Notes: generated by a model from the letters alone, not told the origin. Counted from the first letter of the stretch, positions 1-12,440 are shown. The stretch: DNA of 64,000 nt from Carcinoscorpius rotundicauda (GCA_011833715.1 CM022406.1:18731640-18795639); one strand, 5' to 3'. Numbers and translations are program-made.

Positions 1-57
1 AGACTTTTCTGAGCTAAGTACAGGAATATGACTACGATAGGAAAAGGGTTTGGCGTT

Positions 58-299
58 TGAATTTCGAGCAAAGCTAAACGAGGGACATCTGCGCTAGCCG
101 TCCTTAATTCAGCAATTTAAGACTAGAGGTAAGGCAGCTAGTCATCACCACTCACTACCAACTCTTAAATTACTCTTTTACCAACGATTAGTGGGATTGA
201 CCGTCACGTTATAACGCCCTCACGGCTGAAAGGGCGAGCATGTTTGGTGTAACGGGTATTCGAATCCACGTCTCTCGGATTACTTGACTATGCTGGACC
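58..299 (-). repeat. SINE family 1 (tRNA-Thr-like head), near full length
   Basis: Read on the minus strand, it has a degenerate tRNA-like head at 299-235, the body (Cys/Pro-poor, non-coding) and the tail ending near 58. The B-box is recognisable as the reverse complement of ATTCGAATCC at about 259-268. The head has accumulated several substitutions, so this is an old copy. Confidence 0.85.
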
Positions 300-713
300 A
301 CCAGGAAAAGAGAAAAGATAGATATCGAAATAATGATAACATAGCATGACCATAGTGGTCCATTTTAACAACAACTTGTACCAAAGAAAACCCAACTCTA
401 AAATGATCTCCAGATCATTCTTACTCTTAGACTTCTTAATTTAAGTGGATACTTTACAATCTACTCTGCATCAAATATTGTTTGTTAATATTGAACACTA
501 TTTCTCATTTATTTTTAATTTTCCTTTTAATTTAAGGTTTAAATTAATTGCTTTTGTAAAAAACAAACAAACCACCCTTGTTTTATTCTGCCTCTACTTC
601 GACTATTTCGTGTTGAAAGCCAAACTAATCAGTTTACGTACCTTTCCGTCCTACGTCAGAATTGAGTTTTGTTTCCGACGTAGTATGTCATATTTAATTC
701 TTATCTTTCCTTT
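300..713. other. No recognisable feature
   Basis: AT-rich sequence. The open frame at 445-735 (+) is low in complexity, runs into the next SINE and shows no coding or splice signal. Confidence 0.5.
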
Positions 714-1099
714 CCTTAAGGCGCTCGACTCCTAATTCGAGGTTCATGGACTCTAATCCCCTTCACACCAATCATGCTTGCCCTTTCAGCCGTGGGGGGC
801 GTTATAAAATAGTTCAATCCCACTATTTGTTGGTGAAAGAGTAGCCTAAGAGTTGGCGGTGGGTGTTGATGACTAGCTACCTTTTCTCTAGTCTTACACT
901 GCTAACTTAGGGACGGGTCTCTTTTTCAGCCGTGGGGACGTTATAAAGCAGGTCAATTCTACTATTCGTTGGTGAAAAAGTAGCTTAAGAGTTGGCGGTG
1001 GGTGTTGATGACTAGCTGCCTTTTCTCTAGTCTTACACTGCTAAATTAGGGACGGGTATCGCAGATAGCCTTTCTGTAGCTTTTCACGAAATTCAAAAG
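714..1099 (+). repeat. SINE family 1 with internal 140-bp tandem duplication of the body
   Basis: A head remnant (714-765) is followed by the body, and then the body repeats. The string TTCAGCCGTGGGG occurs at 785 and again at 925, a period of 140 bp. The second body copy continues into the normal 3' tail at about 1099. The two halves are very similar, so the duplication happened within this copy or in its source. Confidence 0.85.
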
Positions 1100-1826
1100 C
1101 AATCAAGCAAACCTTTCCTTAAATTGACAGCTTCTTTATCCAGTTTCGAATTTTTCATTTTTTTAATTTCAAAAAGAAAATTCCGTGAAAATATTTCTTT
1201 CTTTCACTTTTCAGCTATTTGTTATTCTGATAAATCAAATTTCTATCAGTTAATATCACAACCTTTTTATTTCTTTGTATTGTAGATAATTTGTGTACCG
1301 CGTAAAACTCCATAATATATATATTTTTTACGATTCAATTTTAAGATTTTCTTTGAACATTTTCTCACAAATTCTTCAATATTTTCATTTTTAAAGTGAA
1401 ATTCTATTAAACAACAACTTCATTTTTCTTTGGTGAGCTTGCATACTTAAAAGTTTCTTTCTTATTTTTATTTTGCTTCCTCCTTGCAGTTACGTACTCT
1501 TTGTTTAATATCCTGAAAAAAACAATAACTACAATAACCAACTTCTAACGTTTGCATAATAACACTAATGTTGGAGGAATATCTAGGTGCTGTAAAACCA
1601 CTTTATTGTCGAAATGATGTTGATGAAACCATGTTCCGAAATCCAAACTTTCTGTTAATCTTTTTGGAGTGATATATAAATAATAAGTAAATCATCATTC
1701 ATTTCATTTTAGTAGAAAATTTTAAATCAAAGCTACTTCTATTGTATACATTTCATTACTTAACCAATACAATATTTTAATATTGAGATTTATCAAAAAT
1801 ATGTTTTTTTCCGTTAAGCCTGCTTT
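1100..1826. other. No recognisable feature
   Basis: Very AT-rich non-coding sequence. I see no repeat family, splice pair or sustained reading frame. Confidence 0.5.
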
Positions 1827-2099
1827 TGTTTGTTTTGGAATTTCGTGCGAAGCTACACCATGGCTATCTGATCTAGCCGTCCCTAATATAGCAGTGTAAG
1901 ACTAGAGGGAAGGCCGCTAGTCATCGCTACCTATCGCCAACTCTTGGGCTACTCTCTTACCAACGAATAGTGGAATTGATAGTGAGATTATAATGCCCTC
2001 ACGGCTGAAAGAGCGAATGTGTTCGGTGCGACGGGGATTCGAACCCGCGACCCTCGGATTACGAGTCGAACGCCTTAACCAACCTGGCCATGCCAGACC
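1827..2099 (-). repeat. SINE family 1, full length
   Basis: Complete head, body and tail on the minus strand. The head contains the A-box (TGGCCAGGTTGGTTAAGGC-like) and the B-box (GGTTCGAATCC). A 74-aa open frame through it is a chance translation of the SINE. Confidence 0.92.
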
Positions 2100-3706
2100 T
2101 TTTTCCATTAAGAATCTTGTTAGAGGATCACATAAGATCACAATTTTTTAAATAATTCGGTAAAGAAATGTTTACTTATTCTGTTCTTAATAAATTGTAT
2201 ATGAGAAGAGCTTAATAGAGCTACCATTCTTTTAGTTTCATATTTTATATTTTGAAAATATTTCTTGTTACTGCACATTGGAAAATGTGTTGTGATATTG
2301 AATACTAAATCGATGAAATTACTTGAATGTATATATATATATATGTTTCTAGAGAGTCAGTAAAGATGTATTTTATATTAATTTATTCGAATTGAATATT
2401 TGTTTAAATTCCAAGACTTTGCGAAGAAAGATTGTTTCTCATTGGTAGATTTTAAACGCAGGCGTTTATGTTGTGTCATAAAATATATTTAATTCACTCA
2501 TAATATTCAGTGGTAAGAAATGAGAACACATTCAAAATTCCAAATCACATATCACTGTCTTGGTTACAACTTGTAAGTACTCTGTATGTTTCAGCATATT
2601 TCACTGTCATCATAAGACATGATTTCTTTTTACTTTTATTTTCAGACATTTTAGTATTTCCTCAGCTTGAGTTGTAACATAAAATGTTATCGATATAGTA
2701 CAATATAAATATAATTATTTATGTAACTTTGAACATTTCATAACTGTTAAAGAATAAATACTAGTTAATGGTTTGCGATGCGTATTATGAATTACTTTGG
2801 CGTGACTACAAGGAATTTTTATTGTAGTTCTTAAGTAGGGTTGCACTAATTATTAACATTAAATGCATTTAAAGATTTCTTTTACATTCTTAAGTAAAGT
2901 TGACACTTGCGTATTCAGATAGAAAGCTGTACATTGCATAGGTTTGCAAACCACAGAGATCGAACTCCACATCTACGCTTTATAAGTTTTCATGTTTACT
3001 GCTATAGAGTATTTTGAAACCAGTTTTTTCTGGAATATATTTTAATTTTGTTTGACTGTAATATACAAAAGGCGAAATCACGCCATAAAAATAGTCTGCC
3101 TTATTTCAAACTTCAAGAGTGTAGTCTTGGAAATCAAAGTAGTTTTTTTTTGTAAAACTCTAATATGTGAAGCTGTAAATTACATAAAAATAGTTGATGG
3201 TTCAAGAAAATAATTTATGTAAATATTTTGTCTGCTTTTAAAATGATTTATGAAATAACACGTCACTAAAATCATCGTCAATAATAACTTGAAATATGTT
3301 TAATAACCTTCAGTTTAAAATGCAGATAAACAATAAAGTAAAGCTAAATGAAGATCGCGATGTTTATTTTTCGATAAGCTTGAATTATTTTATTGCAAAA
3401 AAAGTAATTTTTACATGAAATGAAGAAAGTACTTTCATCATAATGACTCTACTATTGTCACAATCAGAGTAATGAAAAGAAACGCACGAAGTAACTGGAG
3501 AACGGTTAATGTTTCTATCATTTTAAAATCGTCAGGAAAAGATAGAAATAATTCCTTCTTTATGATTATAAACATATATATAGTTTTTAAGAAAGTGCTA
3601 TGTACCAAATATTCAAAAGAATCAAGATGTTTCGAGCCAATTTACTAACTAGTTTAAGCATGCAATTTCAGTTTTATTAAAACATCATTTATTTATTTGT
3701 TTGGTT
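2100..3706. other. AT-rich non-coding stretch with (TA)n
   Basis: It has a short (TA)n tract at about 2331-2345 and a faint tRNA-like remnant at about 2930-2985 (minus, a 'gatcgaactcc' B-box). Nothing else is recognised. Confidence 0.5.
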
Positions 3707-3973
3707 AGTTTTCGAGTTTCGCGCAAAGTTACACGAGAGCTATCTGCGCTAGTCGTCCATAATTTAGCAGAGTAAGGCTAGAGGGAAGGCAGCTAGTCAT
3801 CACCATCTACCACTAATTCTTGGGCTACTCATTAACCAACGAATAGTGGGATTGATCGTAACATTATAACGCCCCATAGCTGAAAGGGTAAACATGTTTT
3901 GTGTGACGGGGATTCGAACCCACGACCCTTAGATCACGAGTCGAGTACCATAACCACCTGGTCATGCCGGGCC
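3707..3973 (-). repeat. SINE family 1, nearly full length
   Basis: The tail begins at 3707 and the head ends at 3973 with the characteristic minus-strand GCCATGCCGGGC-like end. The A- and B-boxes are readable. There are small deletions in the body. Confidence 0.9.
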
Positions 3974-4527
3974 CCATTTATTTAATCTATAAAATAAAAA
4001 AATACAATTTTTTGTTTTGTCCCATGCATTTTTCCTTCAACCTACGTAATCTAGTGGAAAGTAAAAGTTAAATTTATAAATTTTTAGATTGTCGTTTTGC
4101 TCCTGCAATTAACTGCGCAGCCAACAACTATTAACTAAGTTTTGCAGACCATCAATTATCGAATATTATTCAGGAAAATAAGCATAGTAAATACAAAGTT
4201 ATTAACGAGTTTCTATCGAATATCCATAATTCGGCTAACATGTTTTTAACGAGCTTGTACATAACATTTCACAAAAATATCCATCAAATTCTCCCTCATA
4301 AGAAAGTTCTAGAACGTTAATATTGCATAATTAGAGAAAAAAAAAGGCTTAATATTGAAGCTTAGTTGATGGATGGCAAATGCTTGTTGTAGAAACACAA
4401 GTGTAGTGAACGACGTCTCGAAATACTTCAGCCCTGCGAAATGTCATTCTCCATACTTGTATTGCTACAATAGATGGTTACAGTCCACTTAACTAATTTT
4501 TATAAGGAATATTCTGTTTGTTTGTTT

Positions 4528-4650
4528 GATCGTCACATTATAACTCCCCCACTGCTGATAGGGCCAGCATGTTTGGTGCGACCGGGATTCAAACCCGCGA
4601 CCCTCAGATTACGAGTCGAACGCCTTAACACGCTTGGCGATGCCGGGCCG
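4528..4650 (-). repeat. SINE family 1, head portion
   Basis: Only the head and the head-proximal body are present on the minus strand. This fragment abuts a tail/body fragment in the order opposite to a normal copy (see 4649-4741). Confidence 0.85.
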
Positions 4651-4741
4651 CTAGCCATACCTAATTTTGCAATGTGAAAGTAGAGGAAAGGATCATCATC
4701 ACCTGCCGCCAACTCTTCCGTTACTCTTTTATCAACGAATA
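4649..4741 (-). repeat. SINE family 1, body/tail fragment in permuted order
   Basis: This is the distal body on the minus strand, from TAGCCATACCTAATTTTGC-like sequence to the CCAACGAAT block. In an intact minus-strand copy it would lie to the left of the head, but here it follows it. It is either a second truncated SINE inserted next to the first or a permutation. Confidence 0.75.
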
Positions 4742-5044
4742 TAATGGTAAATCACAAACGAAAATTATAAAATTCTGTATATTTTGAAGTAAACATATTA
4801 ACGTAATTTCTTGAATCTCCTCTACCCTTTTAGCGAAGTTCCTCAACATTATTAGAAATACAAGGTTATTACAAAGTTGGTTAGCCTACTCTAATTCGAG
4901 AACTAATAATTGGTAAACTGTATTGTTGGGTGAGTTGAAGAGATGATGGAAAAAGACGATTTCAGTGCCAAATATTATAGCCACTAGAGGGCAATGAAGT
5001 TCGCATAGATAACATATTAGCCGTCCAGGTAATTCTGAGTCTTC

Positions 5045-5128
5045 ATGGCCTTAAATTTCTGGTTTCAATACCGGTGATAGGCAGAGCACCTATAGTCCAT
5101 TATGCATGTTTTCTTCAATAACAAACAA
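5045..5128 (+). repeat. SINE family 2 remnant (tail side)
   Basis: This contains the degraded B-box region (GGTTTCAATACCGG), the diagnostic GCAGAGCAC block and a decayed tail. The head is lost. Confidence 0.5.
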
Positions 5129-5706
5129 AATGTCTCCTGATTGGTTGATCTGAAAAAACACATCCCAGAAACATATTTATAGTATGTTCAATATGTAGTG
5201 GAACATCATTTTTCAGGTAGTCTGTTTTATTCAAAATTATTCTTCCCTTGACGGAAGAAATGATAATAAATGTTCCAGTATCTGTATGTATAGTATTCAT
5301 TGTTACGAGTCCATTATTTGTAAGCTCCCCAAAGAAATGAAATCACGAATTTTCTCATAAATCCAACACACATTGTGACCTTATATCATCCAATCATCAT
5401 CGCATAAAAGTATGTAAATTTCTCTGACGTCAGATGACTCAGTTGAGGGTTCTAACATAGAAAAAAGTGAACGAGTTCCACAAGTGTCACTGATTTATAC
5501 TTGAGACAGCAATACGAGTGAAAAGATAAAACCATTCGTTTGAATCTCCTGGAATGCGTTCTAAAATCATCAGTAAGCTGTAGGGTTAGAGGTTCTTTCT
5601 TTGTCTTTTGGCCTTCCAGGATGTTAATGGTAGAAATGCGTGGTGTTCTTTGGTCACTTGATTAATGACGCATTACTCTTGAAAATTTTCTTCTCCATTA
5701 AGAACC
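5129..5706. other. No recognisable feature
   Basis: Unique-looking AT-rich sequence. The minus-strand frame at 5115-5300 is short and has no splice or domain support. Confidence 0.45.
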
Positions 5707-5920
5707 GGCCCGGCATGGCCAATTGGTTAAGGCACTCGACCCGTAATCTGATGATCGCGGGTTCAAATTCCCAACACACTAAACATTCTCGCCCTATCAG
5801 CCGTGGGGGCGTTATAATGTGACTGGCTGCCTTCCCTCTAGTATTACACTGATAAATTAGGGATGGCTAGCGCAAATAGACCTCGTATAGCTTTGCGTGA
5901 AATTCAAAACAAATCAAACC
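5707..5920 (+). repeat. SINE family 1 with internal deletion
   Basis: An intact head (A-box and B-box present) jumps at about 5820 from GTTATAATGTGAC directly to the distal body GGCTGCCTTCCCTC. About 60-70 bp of the central body is missing. The tail is normal. Confidence 0.9.
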
Positions 5921-6368
5921 GTTAAAAATCACTATTTAATTTTCGGGTGTTGTGGAGCACCAGCATGAAATTATGTTTCCTTACATTTTTTTTAAACCAG
6001 TTTTTGCTTAGCATCATTGTTGCATGATCCTCTTTATTCTCTTTTTTCTCGTTAATACAGACTTAATGTTCGATACTGTTATGATCTTCACTTTAGTAAT
6101 AGTCTGAAGAAGGAATTTTAATAATCGAAGATTAGGTTTAATTTCTAAGGTGTATGTTCGATCGTTTGTTTTATAGCTTTCACTGTGCAGAGTTCGTGAC
6201 CAGCGCTTTCTGATCAGAATTTTCGGACTGGAATAGTATTACGCCTCGTTTTATTACTTAAGCTGTCAAATGCTATGGATTTCAGATGATTAATATTCGA
6301 CAAGTACAGGCCAACTAACTTTATGATTACTATAGAAATAAATTTACATATCTTTATATATATATTTA

Positions 6369-6400
6369 TGTGTGTGTGTGTGTGTGTGTATGTGTGTGAA
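6369..6400. repeat. (TG)n microsatellite
   Basis: An alternating TG tract lies about 50 bp upstream of the candidate exon at 6450. It continues into TATGTG and then a T-rich stretch that could serve as the exon's polypyrimidine tract. Confidence 0.9.
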
Positions 6401-6449
6401 GCATGTATATTGTCATTTTTTTTATTATAATATTTCTAATAATGTTTAG

Positions 6450-6618
6450 CGCATGGAGCGATTCATGTCGGTTACTAGCCGAACGAAAAGAGACACAGAG
6501 CTGTTTTCAAAAGTTTCGGAGTGGATAAACCCAGACCAGGAGCAGTACATGGTAAACTCCAGACAGAAAGGTGTGAAGATGGTTGCAGCAGAGTGTATTT
6601 GCCCGGTTGGTGAGCCTG
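6450..6618 (+). CDS. Candidate internal exon: furin-like site plus start of a collagen domain (membrane-collagen-like)
   Basis: The reading frame is open for 56 codons plus one base, between an acceptor (TTTAG, AG at 6448-6449) and a strong donor (GTAAGC at 6619). It starts in phase 0 and ends in phase 1. The codon just before it, at 6447, is an in-frame TAG, which fixes the exon start. An alternative donor (GTGAGC) at 6610 keeps the same phase. The translation is richer in charged residues than the window's chance frames. It contains the dibasic furin-like motif SRTKR followed by D at residues 9-14, an acidic/aromatic stretch, and at the end ECICPVGEPG. In membrane-associated collagens with interrupted triple helices (types XIII, XXIII, XXV) and in gliomedin, a furin site in the stalk is followed by Cys-x-Cys-Pro leading into the first Gly-x-y repeats. 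The resemblance is from memory. The splitting of the last Gly codon is typical of many collagen exons. No further Gly-x-y exon is visible in the window. An unrelated extracellular protein remains possible. Confidence 0.5.
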
Positions 6619-6619
6619 G

Positions 6620-7493
6620 TAAGCAATGTATTTCATGTTGGTAATTGTTTTGTTACAATAATATTTCTAAATACAACACGTTTGTTGAACTGTCATAATA
6701 TTTTTATGATGTTTTGTCTTCGTCACTTACTCTAACTGGATGTATTAGAAATCATGCTAAACTTTATTTTAATTATTAATATGTTTGAAGTTTTCTTACA
6801 CACATGCAATTTTTTCATCAAATCTTTTAACGTGTTTTCCAACTTCTTACGTGTAGCAATACCATCTAAAGTCAAGTTTTTGACATATTATAGTTTAGTT
6901 GTCTCGTTAATTAATTACTTTATTAGTCAGTCGTAAAAACCTTCAAACAAGAATTTTTTCACGTTTCACATATTCTAGTCAATATCCCTTTTAGATTTCT
7001 TCATCGCAACTGATAAAACTCATCATCTTTATCACCTCTAAGTAAACTTTAAAAAAGTCACAAAATGAATTTCATATTAAACATCTACAATCTTCGTTAG
7101 TTCACAAAAGAGAAAAAAAGAAATATTATCTCAGCGTGACGCTTCTTATATCGCACTAATTGAAGTTGGCCTTGCGTGAATCATTAAACGTGACAAGCTG
7201 TTAGCGATATTGGGGATCAGAACAAAAAACAACTTGACTATAATAGAGCAGCATTATGCTGTGCCACAAGCTGTACGAGTATAGGGAGCAGAAAAACAGA
7301 TTAGAATCAATGAGTGTTCACACAATGATCCAACCCAGAATGTGTGAACCATCTGAAACAGTCTGGAGATCTAAATAGACAAATATTTCCAAGCAGACAA
7401 TGTGGATATAAAACGAGCATGTTGATCTAATCCAAATGTATAAGAATATCTGCTTTGTTTACATTCTAAAAGTAAAACATAATACGTGTAACC
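6620..7493. other. No recognisable feature (possible intron)
   Basis: AT-rich sequence downstream of the exon candidate. The frame at 6754-6936 is hydrophobic and low in complexity with no splice support. Confidence 0.45.
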
Positions 7494-7611
7494 CAGGAGT
7501 TGGCGGTGAGTGGTGAAGACTAATTAACTTCTCTGTAATCTCTAACTGCTAAATAATTGATGACTAGTGCAATTAGTCTTCATATAGCTTGACGCGATAT
7601 TGAAAACAAAC
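7494..7611 (+). repeat. SINE family 1, degraded body/tail
   Basis: It begins at the CCCAGGAGTTGGCGGTGAGTGG block and runs to the tail with an AAAAC-type end. The head is missing and there are many substitutions. Confidence 0.75.
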
Positions 7612-8581
7612 GATTAACGTTTCTAGCATATATTAATTCAAAATTAGGGACAGCTTATATAGATTTGTGTAAAAATTTTAAACAAGCAATCCGCAAACCG
7701 TATCAATTCTACAACATAGGAGCTAACACCAATAGTGGGAAGAAAACAAATTACTGTAATATCATAGGACCAGAGAAGCACATAACACCGTTACAAAAAT
7801 AAACCTTAACAAGATAATGTATTTGCTGACCACCAAATAAAAAATAGATTTCTTTAAAAAAATCACAAAATATATTCTGCAAATATCCCTGATTCCAGCA
7901 TTTTAAGTGGGAGGACTGCTATTATACAGCACCAAATAAAACTTTTTAACTCAACACCTAGCTAGGATCTTTCTATTTTCAATTGAATTTTTTGTTGATC
8001 TGAAGGATAATGCTGAAATTTATTTTTAAATAAGTTATGTATTCGTTCAATCTATATTATGGTTTACATGACAACAACTAATTTCTGTCAAACCAACTCG
8101 AAGGAGATTGCATGAAATACACTATCACGGTGAACAAGCCATTCAGAAACTTCTAAATACACAAAAATAAAGTATCAAGAAGAATAACTTAGTTTATACT
8201 ATACGTGAATGAAATATCAGTGAAATATGTGGTCAGATGAATCGACTTCTACACTTTCCAAATCAAATGGACAAGTTTATTAGTGGTGAAAACAAAAAGA
8301 AATTTACAACCATAAAAGTCTTAACCCATCAGTTAAGCACGTTGTAGGTTTTATGGTGTTGCAAGCAGCTTGTAACTGGAATAATTTAAAGCCTATGATG
8401 TAACTATAAGATAATTTCAGTTAAAACTAAGATCATCCTATGATTGACAAACACTCTCTTCCAAAACAGAGTTGTTCTACGATAGGAAAACAATGCAACA
8501 ACTTATCGTGCTGGAATTATTACAAGTAGGTTAAAAATAACACGAGTAAGAATCTAAAGATCCACTTTAGTAACCCCACAG

Positions 8582-8673
8582 TCACCAGATTTACGTGTTA
8601 TCCAGTCTTCATGGTTGGCTCTTGACAAAAATTTCGAAGCTGATTTCCGTCATCATTCGATTTCTTGTGGTGT
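8582..8673 (+). CDS. Weak candidate exon, unidentified
   Basis: An acceptor-like CCCCACAG at 8574-8581 is followed by a 92-nt open segment and a GTAAGA donor at 8674. The translation reads SPDLRVIQSSWLALDKNFEAD and continues for about ten residues. The 'v..SW..L' pattern recalls a globin A helix, but the match is too short to claim. No neighbouring exon supports it, and a chance open segment is about as likely. Confidence 0.15.
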
Positions 8674-8723
8674 GTAAGACGTAATAACGTATTGAGTAGC
8701 TTTTTGCTAAAAAATAACAGGCG

Positions 8724-8768
8724 TTTGTTTGTTTTTGAATTTCGCGCAAAGCTACTCCAGGGCTATCA
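8724..8768 (-). repeat. SINE family 1, tail fragment
   Basis: Only the 3' terminal domain is present, from the (TTTG)n tail to the CTATCAG block read on the minus strand. It is a strongly 5'-truncated insertion. Confidence 0.75.
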
Positions 8769-11700
8769 GGAAATTCGTGCACAACCAATTTCAGAGACGC
8801 TTCGTCGTCAAAAGAAAACTGTGGTTACAAAAGTAAACATTCAGATACAAAAGTTCCATGGCAATGAGAATGGACATATTTCCTGACATCGTTAGCAAGA
8901 TCATAAAGGTAACGAACGCTCACTGGCCGAGAACTACAAAAACTTCTAACAGCAACCGAAAAGCAGTAGTTGTTTATAAAACAAGTATCACTGATGAAAC
9001 TGGCACTACGTCAATCCTATTCGACCAGATAACTGTCAAGTCTACTGTAAAACGGCCATTTAGTTCTTTGGTTTGCAGTTTCAGAAGGTGAAGTATACAC
9101 ACAGTGGAGAGTCTCTGGAAACAGTTTCAACAGGTTTTATTTAAAATGAACCTCGATGCCGTTCGTAAAATTTTGTTACAATAGAAATTAAGGTGTCGCC
9201 GTCAAGGCAACGAGAATTTGAACGATCAACGATGGGGAAATTGGCTTCAAACTCAGTGAAGTTTAAGGATGATTCGAAGTTTTGAACGAAAGCACTAAAC
9301 ACGTAGATTACATATCTATATGCATATATTTGCGAGTGAAAATATAAATAACTAGGATTATTTCTAATGCTTACTAAAATGTATACATGAAATCTTTATT
9401 ATGTTGAATTCGTATGCGTGTCTATATGTTTTACCAAATAATATGTACATGTAAATTAAGTGGAAACTATGAAAACAGTTTTAATAGAAATATAACCTGT
9501 TTAAGGATTTTTAATTACAACATTTTATAAAACTGATTGATTGATATAAAAGGTTGACAAATGTGATTTGAATTTTATAATCCAATACGAGTAAATATTG
9601 TACTGCGAATATCTTTTTAAACAGAACCATTTTAAAATCAATTCTCACAATATTATTTTAACAAAATATTATATATGTATTTACAATAATACATTTCAAT
9701 ACTTTGGAGCTCGATACTTACGTTTCTGCTCTTCATTAAGTTCCTTTTAATTTGAAAAATATTTTACAGCACAAAAGACTTTAAAATACATAAAATTCAA
9801 GGTAATTACAGATGACAAAATTACACGGCATCTTCAAACATAATCTTGATATTTGTTGTGTTCATAACTGCTAGGATCATTGTTTTATTAATTTCAATCA
9901 AATTTATTGGATTGTTTGTTTGTGGTTTAAACACCATACGCACAGAAGCTACTCTCTGATCCAGGGGAGACAATCAAACTAATCAGAGTTCATGTTTTGA
10001 AGTATGAAATGTCTAAAAAGTGAGTTTACTAGGTTTACTTTATCGAGAAACTTTTGAGATAATAAAACACTATCAAAATATTACAAGAACCTAAAGTTAC
10101 AGGGATGTTCCTTTAACTGTTGTGACGTTAATTAAATGCTAATACATAAGGGATACAACGGTAAAATAGCAAATATTGTTAGTTGTTTTCTTCATAATAA
10201 GTGTCCATATACAGACCAGTACGTATCCAATGTTACCTATTACGTCTGGGTACACGACAAGTCAATATATCAAATGTCGAAAGATACGAGATTTCTTTGT
10301 AAATGGGACATGGAAAATAAATAAACTAAGTGTAAAAACCACATCAGGGGTTTCTCAGAAAACATTTTCTTATTCATTTGTACAAACACATTTTGTTTCC
10401 ATGGAAAACTAGAATGGATTCTAATCGTGATACTCGTTGTTTATTATACTTTGATTGGATTCACAAAGAATCCACAATTTTGTCATGAAGTTAAGACAGT
10501 AATTTTGCTTTGGAGATTATTTAGTTTGCATTGCAATACATCTTTAATGACGTCAGGCTGTAAATCGTTCCAGAACGGAATGTAAACAGTAATAAAATGT
10601 CTGTATTTGGCAGTTCAGAAGATCTGCCCTTGGTATCTCTCTTTCCTTTTGTGTTTATGGAGTTTTAGCGAGGGAAGATTTTGTTATACTATAACTGGTT
10701 TTGAAGTAGCTTTGTACTTTTCTTTTCTTACCATATAAATGTACACTAACCTATTTATAGTCCTTTCAACTAAAGACCATTTGGCGAATCACAATAAATC
10801 CCAACGCACAGCAGCGTGAATCAGCTTGAGCCATTGATAAAACACAGGAGCTCGAGTGATGTATTTTGGCTAAATGTAAGACTCAGTTATTAATGGGTTG
10901 AGTATTAGTGCAGGGTGAATTACTTTTAAGCTATAGCTGTTCAATTAATGTTTAGTCTAAAATGATATAAACAGTACCAATATCAGTTATGTATCACTTT
11001 GGGTAGACTTAACCTTTTCGATGGTGCAGACTTCAAGCAGAATCGTAGAACATAATTTTTTCTCTTAAAGTATATATGAATTTTTTTTATATAGCTACTG
11101 AACGACAATAATATAAAAGTAGCCATGTCGTATATTTTCTTCGTTCAGGTTTTCTTTGAATTTTAAAGTTTTACGAATAAAGCTATACGAACGCGAATAC
11201 ATATCCATATATTTATTGATAAAAAGAGAGGCTATTGTAGGCTTTAATATATTAAGGCTGAAAAATTAGAAAAATTAATTGATAAAAGTTGTTTCAAAAT
11301 TTATTTAAACTGATGAAGCACAAATAAATAAATAAATGAACGTCATAACATATACATACATATAAAAAATAATAGATTGAAATATTAATAAATTACTAAT
11401 GTAAACTTGAAAGTAATCACTTTTGAAATAATCTTGTTCTTTGATATTCGTCGAGAGTTTTCTGCACAGAAACACGTGCATACAGTATTTCAGAAGCGAG
11501 ACTGATCTGAACTAATAATTGTCTGTCTTTTTCTGTGAAAATAATTGAATATTACTTTGCTTTCTTGCTCAAGTACAAGGTTAGAGCTTGGTTACTACGA
11601 AACCACTTATTGAATCCATTCACGTATATAATTGGAAGAGTAAACTAATATATTCGAAACCACCTTGTGAGGGATAAAATACCACTGGATTGTGACTTGC

Positions 11701-12118
11701 AGATCCTGTTTGTTTTATTTAACTCTAATGGTTTCTCTTTAATCATTTTTTCTTGTAGACAATAATTCAATAAAACTTATTAACAAGCGACAACGTAAGG
11801 TGAAGTAAGTGAAAATAAAATTGTCTTCTCTCGTTTATTATGTAATTTCTTTGATATCACATACTTATAATATCTTTTGACATGTCCGCAAAGGTCAAAT
11901 GTTATTACAATTTATTTAGTGAATTTTCATTCATTTATAACTTAATATTTGAAGCTTAACTGTAGCGCTCATTCATTGTAATAACTTGTTACTTGTTTGA
12001 AAACATTATAAATATACAATATTTACTTTGCTACTTTTAAGTTAAATACATATATATGGATATATTAATAGATATTCTGTTTCATTTCAGTAAATTAAAA
12101 TCGCAAAATTTACTTTAA
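8769..12118. other. Long AT-rich non-coding stretch
   Basis: No gene is recognised. The frames at 8858-9091, 10136-10324 and 10176-10412 overlap or are short and have no domain or splice evidence. There is an (AAAT)n tract at about 11321-11337 and a tRNA-like remnant tail at about 9912-9975. Confidence 0.5.
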
Positions 12119-12212
12119 TCTCCAATCTATATATATGTTTAATCTATGTATCCAATCTATATATATGTTTAATCTATATATCCAATCTATACATATGTTT
12201 AATCTACATATT
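12119..12212. repeat. Tandem repeat, about 30-bp unit, three copies
   Basis: The unit TCCAATCTATATATATGTTT plus about ten more bases (AATCTATGTA) is repeated three times. The third copy is slightly diverged (CTATACATATG). It is a minisatellite-type array with no coding content. Confidence 0.9.
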
Positions 12213-12299
12213 AAAATATTTATTTAAGTAGTAAATTAACTTGATATAACAACTGGGTATTGAATTAGTTAAGTTTATAGCAAAACCTGTTGATCAAGA

Positions 12300-12440
12300 T
12301 TTTTTATGTTATCTCCCCTATCTGTTTAGTGGTAAGGTTAAGAGCTCACATGTTAAAAATTATGTTTCGATATCCTTGGTTTGCATAGATCTTGTTGCAC
12401 ATTGTGTAAATTTATTCTCAAATGCCAAAACAAACCAACA
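12300..12440 (+). repeat. SINE family 2-like degraded copy
   Basis: This is an old copy. It shows a head-like 'TCTGTTTAGTGGTAAGGTTA' and a decayed B-box GTTTCGATATCC, and it ends in AAAACAAACC. Confidence 0.45.

Noticed and set aside
714..1099. Repeats near the window start as a CRISPR-like array
   Set aside because: There are only two long, adjacent copies without regular spacers, in a clearly eukaryotic SINE.
8582..8673. Globin exon
   Set aside because: The resemblance is limited to an SSW..L pattern and a few spaced residues. The proximal and distal His regions are not seen nearby.
8858..9091. Transposase-like frame at 8858-9091
   Set aside because: No catalytic triad, helix-turn-helix or terminal inverted repeats could be found around it.
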